Assembly: GCA_041751795.1 (NCBI GenBank)
Contig: JBGSWU010000029.1
Location: 1 to 6,744, forward strand
DNA from: JBBECJ01 sp041751795
GTDB taxonomy: Bacteria; Chloroflexota; Chloroflexia; Thermomicrobiales; CFX8
Length of the DNA stretch: 6,744 nucleotides
Direction of reading: 5' to 3'
The notes beneath the pieces were generated by a model. The model ran no database searches. It worked only from the letters and a program-made list of their open reading frames with translations, and was not told the origin of the DNA. The position numbers and the translations under genes are program-made. This document shows, piece by piece, positions 1 through 4,202 of this stretch. Within the stretch, counting starts at the first letter, position 1; the number at the start of each line of letters is the position of its first letter.

Positions 1-275
1 AGGTGGTCTTCATGGATGACGGGTTCAATGGATACGGTGAGGTTGTCACCTTCTCTGAGATCAATGGCGATCCGGTCTATGATCCGTACAAGGCCCAGAC
101 GCTTGTCACCGTTACTGTCCCGATCGACTACAGCCAGTTGCGCCCCAATACCCAGGTGCAGATGATCGTCGATCTGATCCCGGCCAAGGGTGAACATCGA
201 GTGAAGATGGGCAATGCCAAAGGTACGTCAGTCGGTATCCAGATGCAGAGCACTCCACAGAACGGGCAGCCGTAA
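1..275 (+). CDS. C-terminal part of a small protein, paralogue of the next gene (5' end outside window)
   Basis: The frame is open from the left edge (first full codon at position 3) to a TAA at 273-275, so only the last 91 or so residues are visible. The GTG at position 3 is probably an internal codon: no ribosome binding site can be seen and the protein begins in the middle of a conserved block. The text M-D-D-G-F-N-G-Y-G, then V-T-V-T-V-P, then D-L-I-P-A-K-G matches M-D-N-G-F-G-F-G-Y, V-R-V-K-V-M-V-P and E-L-Q-P-Q-G of the neighbour at 330-785 in the same order and spacing. The two are therefore tandem paralogues. The alternating hydrophobic pattern suggests a beta-rich fold. By analogy with the neighbour it is probably exported, but its N-terminus is not visible. 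Function unknown. The gap to the next start is 54 bases, consistent with cotranscription. Confidence 0.75.
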   Translation, partial: VVFMDDGFNGYGEVVTFSEINGDPVYDPYKAQTLVTVTVPIDYSQLRPNTQVQMIVDLIPAKGEHRVKMGNAKGTSVGIQMQSTPQNGQP

Positions 276-315
276 CCGATGACTGGCTTGATACAGCGAG
301 ACGAACACGCGACGC

Positions 316-322
316 AGAGGAG
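316..322 (+). promoter_or_regulatory. Ribosome binding site that fixes the start at 330
   Basis: AGAGGAG lies 7 bases before the ATG at 330. The frame also extends back to an ATG at 279, but that start has no purine-rich site in front of it and would place 17 polar residues ahead of the signal peptide. The start at 330 gives a normal signal peptide. Confidence 0.7.
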
Positions 323-329
323 CACGAAG

Positions 330-785
330 ATGATACGGCGGCGATTTACAGGAGCGTTGGTCATGGGGCTGATCGCGCTGCTGATGGTGGCAGCGCCAGC
401 CAGCGCTGGGGTGAGTTGGTGCAGATCAGATCCAATTATCATGGTCGATGGACAGGTAGCCAATATCCTGGTGTCGAAGGACGCGAATCACAAAGCGAAG
501 ATCACAGGCGCCACTCTGTTGGTCGTTGAGGTGCCGTCGGGGTCTGACTATCGACTGATCGATATGGACAACGGCTTTGGTTTTGGGTATCAGATTACGT
601 TTGTTGAGAACAGCAACCTGGTGTCCAAGAATGGATTCGTCGAAGTTCGAGTTAAGGTCATGGTCCCTGCCGACGATAGCAGCCTGCCAGTCCGTGTCGA
701 ACTGCAGCCGCAGGGGAAGGTGAAGTCCTTCAACAAAGTCGGATCTGCGAACGAGTGGTTTGCGACGGGAACGGCTCGGCTATAA
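330..785 (+). CDS. Small secreted protein with W-C-x-x-D-P motif, function unknown
   Basis: This is a complete protein of 151 residues. The N-terminus is a clear Sec signal peptide: basic M-I-R-R-R, a hydrophobic core at about residues 8-22, and A-S-A just before a predicted cleavage after residue 26. The mature protein begins G-V-S-W-C-R-S-D-P and continues with M-V-D-G-Q and an alternating hydrophobic/polar pattern typical of a beta-sandwich. There is one cysteine in the mature part (residue 31). It is not in a lipobox, because the cleavage motif is A-S-A five residues ahead, so a lipoprotein is unlikely. The second half aligns with the partial protein upstream, making a tandem paralogous pair. 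The gene ends 85 bases before a strong terminator, so it is probably the last gene of its operon. I do not recognise a named family and give no function. The exported location is inferred from the signal peptide. Confidence 0.85.
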   Translation: MIRRRFTGALVMGLIALLMVAAPASAGVSWCRSDPIIMVDGQVANILVSKDANHKAKITGATLLVVEVPSGSDYRLIDMDNGFGFGYQITFVENSNLVSKNGFVEVRVKVMVPADDSSLPVRVELQPQGKVKSFNKVGSANEWFATGTARL

Positions 786-869
786 CCCCGCGTTAGCGGA
801 AGGTCTGCTAATGGTATGTGGGCGGTCACCACACCATGACCCATGCGTATGACGCAGAACGATGGCGGG

Positions 870-898
870 AGGCGGGAGTCGTCCCGCCTTTCTCTTTT
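870..898 (+). terminator. Rho-independent terminator after the small secreted protein genes
   Basis: A perfect 8-bp, GC-rich stem (870-877 with 882-889, AGGCGGGA / TCCCGCCT) closes a GTCG tetraloop and runs directly into TTTCTCTTTT. This is a textbook intrinsic terminator. It ends the unit containing the two small paralogues. It also shows that the following permease cannot sensibly start at the upstream in-frame GTG (818) or ATG (836), because both would put the terminator inside the coding sequence. Confidence 0.85.
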
Positions 899-994
899 CC
901 GTCAACCACCTTCCAACCCGATTGCTACGTCAATGTTCATATCGGTGGCCCAGATTGGGGAAAGTCGATAGCTGTTGGTGACTTTACCCGATTA

Positions 995-1792
995 GTGAGC
1001 ATCACCGTGGGTGAACCAGGATTCTTACCGGCGTACGGGCTGGTGGTTGGTCTTCTTGTCGGACTGACTGGCATGGGGGGTGGTGTGCTGATGATGCCGC
1101 TGCTCCTGCTGGGTGTTGGCATGCCAGCCTCGGCGGCGGTTGCCACGGACCTCCTCTACTCCGCGCCAACGAAGATCGTCGGAGGCTGGCAACACTGGCG
1201 CCAGGGCACCGTGAACCGGCGCGTGATGCGTGATCTGGCCACTGGTAGTTTGCCGGGTTCGCTGCTGGCTGTGGCAGTGCTTGCGACGCTGCAATCCGGC
1301 GGTGAAACGCTATCCGACGTCTGGCTGGAACGGGGCATTGGTGTCGTGATGCTCGTTGCGGCGGGCTTGATGGTGCATCGCATCGCACGTCGCCTGTGGG
1401 GCGTCGAACATCCGGCAACGACCAGTTCCTGGATGGACCGCTCCTACCGGCGTGGCTGGATCATCACGGTTGGGGCTATCGGTGGATTCCTGGTTGGGTT
1501 GACATCTATTGGGAGTGGAAGCCTGATCATCGCCTTGCTGGTGATGGTCGTCAGCCTCGAACCAACCAAGCTGGTCGGGACGGACATCGCCCACGCGGCG
1601 CTGCTCGTCACGACGGCCGCGATCGCTCACCTCTTTCTGGGTCACGCTGATGTCGGAGTTGCAGCTTGGTTGCTGACCGGTTCGATACCCGGTGTGCTGA
1701 TCGGCAGTCGGTTGGCCATCCATGCTCCACGGATGATGTTGCAGTCGATCCTTGTTGTGCTGTTGCTGTCAACATCAGTGCGGCTGCTATAG
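995..1792 (+). CDS. TauE/SafE-family (DUF81) membrane permease
   Basis: This is an integral membrane protein of about 265 residues. It belongs to the TauE/SafE family, whose members include exporters or permeases for sulfite, sulfoacetate and other small organic anions; the substrate here cannot be read from the sequence. The family's internal duplication is clear. Half one has G-L-T-G-M-G-G-G (residues 23-30), A-T-D-L-L-Y-S (50-56) and S-L-P-G-S-L-L-A (85-92). Half two has G-L-T-S-I-G-S-G-S (168-176), G-T-D-I-A-H-A (195-201) and S-I-P-G-V-L-I-G-S-R-L (230-240). Seven to eight hydrophobic segments are present, and the length is normal for the family. The start is uncertain. The frame extends to 818, but that crosses the terminator at 870-898 and adds a non-conserved polar stretch. 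The only in-frame starts after the terminator are GTG 995 and GTG 1007, both with weak ribosome binding sites (GTGAG at 995-999 would serve 1007). The gene appears to be monocistronic. Confidence 0.85.
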   Translation: MSITVGEPGFLPAYGLVVGLLVGLTGMGGGVLMMPLLLLGVGMPASAAVATDLLYSAPTKIVGGWQHWRQGTVNRRVMRDLATGSLPGSLLAVAVLATLQSGGETLSDVWLERGIGVVMLVAAGLMVHRIARRLWGVEHPATTSSWMDRSYRRGWIITVGAIGGFLVGLTSIGSGSLIIALLVMVVSLEPTKLVGTDIAHAALLVTTAAIAHLFLGHADVGVAAWLLTGSIPGVLIGSRLAIHAPRMMLQSILVVLLLSTSVRLL

Positions 1793-1838
1793 CCGGATTC
1801 CGGGCAGGTGTCCTATCCCTCGTGTCGATGCGGCGTTC

Positions 1839-1879
1839 ATGCCGGACCAGCCCGTCTGCAAATCGGGCTGGTCCGGCAT
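1839..1879. repeat. Perfect 16-bp inverted repeat, 9-base loop
   Basis: The arms at 1839-1854 (ATGCCGGACCAGCCCG) and 1864-1879 are exactly complementary, with loop TCTGCAAAT. The structure begins 46 bases after the permease stop codon. Neither strand has a T-run after the stem, so it is not a classical intrinsic terminator. It could still act as a 3' stabilising or terminating hairpin for the permease transcript, or be a protein-binding palindrome or a dispersed repeat unit. The assignment as a hairpin is certain; its role is not. Confidence 0.8.
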
Positions 1880-2014
1880 ATCGAGTTGGGGGAAAACCCG
1901 TAGAACCCAGGTCGCCGGAAGGTCATTGAGCCTCTGGGCGAACCGAGAACTCATATGTCAGCCACGACATCGACGAAGGATTTCCGCCGTCGTAAACGTC
2001 GGTCTTGTGAGTGA

Positions 2015-2060
2015 GAAAAGGAACCATCGGCAGCCTGGGCAGCTCCAATGGTCCCTTTTC
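2015..2060 (+). terminator. Possible terminator or attenuator hairpin
   Basis: GAAAAGGAACCAT (2015-2027) pairs with ATGGTCCCTTTTC (2048-2060), giving 12 of 13 pairs with one A-C mismatch around a 20-base loop. The descending arm ends in TTTTC followed by pyrimidine-rich CTCCCC. With an A-run pairing to a T-run, this is the usual look of an intrinsic terminator or the terminator half of an attenuator. It lies 223 bases beyond the permease stop and 370 before the DUF2254 start. It may end read-through from the permease or belong to an independent small transcript. Confidence 0.45.
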
Positions 2061-2429
2061 CTCCCCACCCTTCCCGATGTTCGGCGGCAAGGCGAGACGA
2101 GTGTGACAGGCAAGCGTTAAGAACCGTTGGTTGATCATGTCGAATTCCTGTCGAGTCCTATGCTGGGTCTACGTCGCTTCTGTGTGGCCGATGATCTGGA
2201 CTCCATCGTCATCGATCTGTCGATTCGTCTCCCAGGGTGATTCGTGGGATTCCTCGTCTGGCGTATCCAGAGTTTCCCATGCTCAGGTCGCCCGTACAGT
2301 ACACTGCACCCGATCGCGAGGTGACAAAACGATCATGCTGATGGGGCTCAGTGCCAAGGCAACTTCCGATGTACGACGGGCGGCAATGGACCATCGCGGC
2401 GGTAAGCGGGTAACGAAACGGGGCAGAAG

Positions 2430-3731
2430 ATGCTGGTCAAGTTGAGATCGGTCCAGGACCGCATCAGCCGCAGTCTCTTTTACGTACCGATGCTGTTTGT
2501 TGTTGCAGCAGTCGTCGTCGCCGAAATCGCGCTGGAAATTGATGGTCAGGTTGACAACATACCTGATCGCTTGACGGCAACGGTCGATAGTGCCCGGCAG
2601 GTCCTGACCGTTATTGCGGGTGCAACGCTGACCTTTGCCGGTATCGCGTTTTCTGTGAGCCTTCTTCTGATCTCATTGGCATCGAGCCAGTTTTCCCCGC
2701 GTATCGCCCATGGCCTGTTTCGCGACCCGTTCAATAAACGTGTGATGGGCATCGTTGTCGGTACATTCACCTACTGCCTCATCGTCCTCCGGTCGGTCCG
2801 TGGACCATTGGAGCAGAGTGGCGACCCAATCGTGCCGAGTGTGTCGATCCTGTTGGCGGTCGTCCTGGGGCTGGTATCAATCCTGTCGATCGTCGCGTTC
2901 ATAAGTCACAGCGCCCATTCGATGGACATTTCCCAGATCCTCCACCGGGCCACCGACGAAGCCTTGGAAAACGTGCGCGATTTCGATCGAGGGAGCGAGG
3001 ATACGTCGGTTCACGCCGCCGGAGCGACAATCGACATGCCTCCTGACGACGGGTTCAGTATCGACTTTGACAAACATGGCTGGATCCAGCAGATTGACTA
3101 CAACGCCTTGCTGAAGTCGCTCGATCCCGGCGCGATGATGCGCCTCGACACAGTCCCCGGGCGATACGCGATCGCCGGAACGGTGCTGTGTGTGATCTGG
3201 CCGATTCCCGCAGATGAGGACGCTGCCCGCGTCGCGGCCCGATCTGCTGTTGTAGTAGGGGCGACCCGGACGATGCAGCAGGACATCACCTACGGGGTAC
3301 GCCTGCTCGCAGATGTCGCACTCAAAGCACTGTCGCCGGGCATCAACGATCCGACAACGGCGCAGGACGCGCTGTTCCACCTCGGCACGGTGGTCCGTGA
3401 AGTGCTCAACTCCATCTCGCTCGATCGGCTTCGGATCGACGACGAGCGCCGCCAACTCATCCTGGCGCAAAGTCCCAGTCCTGCGGATGTGATTGGACTG
3501 GCATTTGACGAGGTGCGGATCGCGTCGGCTGGAGCGCCGACGGTGCAGATCTATCTTCTGGAAATCATCGAACTGCTGATTAACTCGCTCGACGACACCG
3601 ACCACCATGATGCAATCGTGTCCCTGCGCCAGCAGGCTGACCTGACGCTGGAAATCAGCCAGCTTGCCGATCTGCCGAAGGCCGATCTGGAACGCGTCCG
3701 TACTGCATACAATCGCCGGTTCGCTGCCTGA
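2430..3731 (+). CDS. DUF2254 family integral membrane protein
   Basis: This protein of 433 residues matches the DUF2254 family of predicted membrane proteins along its whole length. There are four transmembrane segments in the N-terminal part: about residues 17-36, 58-83, 105-121 and 136-160. The family's signature S-S-Q-F-S-P-R follows the second segment (85-91). The large soluble C-terminal part carries G-W-I-Q-Q-I-D (217-223), P-G-R-Y-A-I-A-G-T (243-251) and the best conserved block, Y-G-V-R-L-L-A-D-V-A-L-K-A, then S-P-G-I-N-D-P-T-T-A (302-311). The biochemical role of the family is not established. ATG 2430 fits the family's N-terminus, but its ribosome binding site (ACGGGGCAG, 2419-2427 region) is only moderate. 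The gene stands alone between two long gaps, so the context says nothing about its job. A 325-codon open frame on the opposite strand is a shadow of this gene. Confidence 0.9.
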   Translation: MLVKLRSVQDRISRSLFYVPMLFVVAAVVVAEIALEIDGQVDNIPDRLTATVDSARQVLTVIAGATLTFAGIAFSVSLLLISLASSQFSPRIAHGLFRDPFNKRVMGIVVGTFTYCLIVLRSVRGPLEQSGDPIVPSVSILLAVVLGLVSILSIVAFISHSAHSMDISQILHRATDEALENVRDFDRGSEDTSVHAAGATIDMPPDDGFSIDFDKHGWIQQIDYNALLKSLDPGAMMRLDTVPGRYAIAGTVLCVIWPIPADEDAARVAARSAVVVGATRTMQQDITYGVRLLADVALKALSPGINDPTTAQDALFHLGTVVREVLNSISLDRLRIDDERRQLILAQSPSPADVIGLAFDEVRIASAGAPTVQIYLLEIIELLINSLDDTDHHDAIVSLRQQADLTLEISQLADLPKADLERVRTAYNRRFAA

Positions 3732-4041
3732 TGCCCTGGGGTGGGTGGACCAACAATGGTACGCCGTCACCGTCAGACTGATGAATGGTCTCCTCTGCGC
3801 AACATCGATGTCATTGTCTCGATCTTCGCTATATTCGTTTTCGGCGTAAGACACCTGCAGGTTGACTCAACCATCGCTGCTACAAAGCACAATGATTAGC
3901 CTGGGACAATGTATGGGGGTACGAATGCCTCATGGCATTAGGACCTGCATTGCGGATAGGCTGTTCGTAGATTTGCGAGAAGCCGTCATTATCTGACACA
4001 TCCCAATCCACGCTATCGGGGTTGTGTGATCAATCCCCCCT

Positions 4042-4060
4042 GCTAACGACACACGTTAGC
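4042..4060. promoter_or_regulatory. Palindrome, possible operator
   Basis: GCTAACG, a 5-base spacer ACACA, then CGTTAGC gives a perfect 7-bp inverted repeat 143 bases before the start of the large secreted protein. Size and placement would suit a regulator binding site. The stem has no T-run after it, so it is not a terminator. A match this short can arise by chance. Confidence 0.3.
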
Positions 4061-4192
4061 GGTCGAATCAGCGTGGCTTGAAATGCGATTGCCAGCGTGT
4101 CGCGATTGACGAAAGGAGGACCGTTCGGAGTCTGACATATCAACGAGTCGATCGAGCGCTGGTGTCGATCCATCCGTACTACGAGCCGCAAT

Positions 4193-4199
4193 GGGGGGA
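4193..4199 (+). promoter_or_regulatory. Ribosome binding site selecting ATG 4203
   Basis: The purine run GGGGGGA ends 3 bases before the ATG at 4203. The in-frame ATG at 4191 overlaps this run and has no site of its own close by. Starting at 4203 gives a normal signal peptide (M-R-L-R-P...). Confidence 0.5.
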
Positions 4200-4202
4200 T
4201 AC

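Larger units (their letters stand above)
1793..2429. other. Intergenic region, 637 bases, no credible gene
   Basis: Short open frames exist on both strands, but they lack ribosome binding sites and have composition unlike real proteins (Ser/Arg/Cys/Trp-rich). I see no tRNA. What stands out is a perfect 16-bp inverted repeat at 1839-1879 and a terminator-like hairpin at 2015-2060. The stretch between them has some self-complementarity (ACCCAG near 1904 with CTGGGC near 1936) but matches no riboswitch class I know. I found no convincing sigma-70 promoter before the DUF2254 gene, although one must lie somewhere in roughly 2060-2420. Confidence 0.6.
3732..4202. other. Intergenic region, 471 bases, no credible gene
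   Basis: No open frame here looks real. The region holds a 6-bp hairpin AATGCC-TCAT-GGCATT (3924-3939), a 7-bp hairpin at 4042-4060, the heptamer GCGATTG twice (4085 and 4103), CAGCGTG twice (about 4069 and 4093), and a strong Shine-Dalgarno-like AAGGAGG (4113-4119) with no ATG, GTG or TTG at a useful distance. Promoter-like hexamers occur (TTGACT 3862, CTGACA 3993, TTGACG 4106), but none has a matching -10 element at 16-18 bases. The promoter of the large secreted protein probably lies here, but I cannot place it. Confidence 0.55.

Noticed and set aside
791..799. CGTTAGCGG also present at 4054-4062, considered as a shared operator
   Set aside because: Exact 9-base repeats are expected many times by chance in 6.7 kb, and the surroundings do not match.
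1002..1723. Several overlapping minus-strand frames opposite the permease
   Set aside because: Pro/Arg/Gln/His-rich translations without domains; expected by-products of a GC-rich membrane protein gene.
1880..2060. T-box or other riboswitch ahead of the DUF2254 gene
   Set aside because: No T-box core sequence or other conserved riboswitch motif was found, and the downstream gene is not a typical target.
1752..2120. Plus-strand open frame of 122 codons overlapping the permease end
   Set aside because: It starts inside the permease, runs through the 16-bp inverted repeat and has Arg/Cys-rich, protein-unlike composition.
2131..2445. Plus-strand open frame of 104 codons in the gap before the DUF2254 gene
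   Set aside because: It has no ribosome binding site, unusual Ser/Trp/Cys/Arg composition, and overlaps the start of the DUF2254 gene.
2877..3854. Minus-strand open frame of 325 codons opposite the DUF2254 gene
   Set aside because: Its translation is Arg/His/Asp-rich with no recognisable motif, while the plus strand matches DUF2254 throughout; it is a shadow frame.
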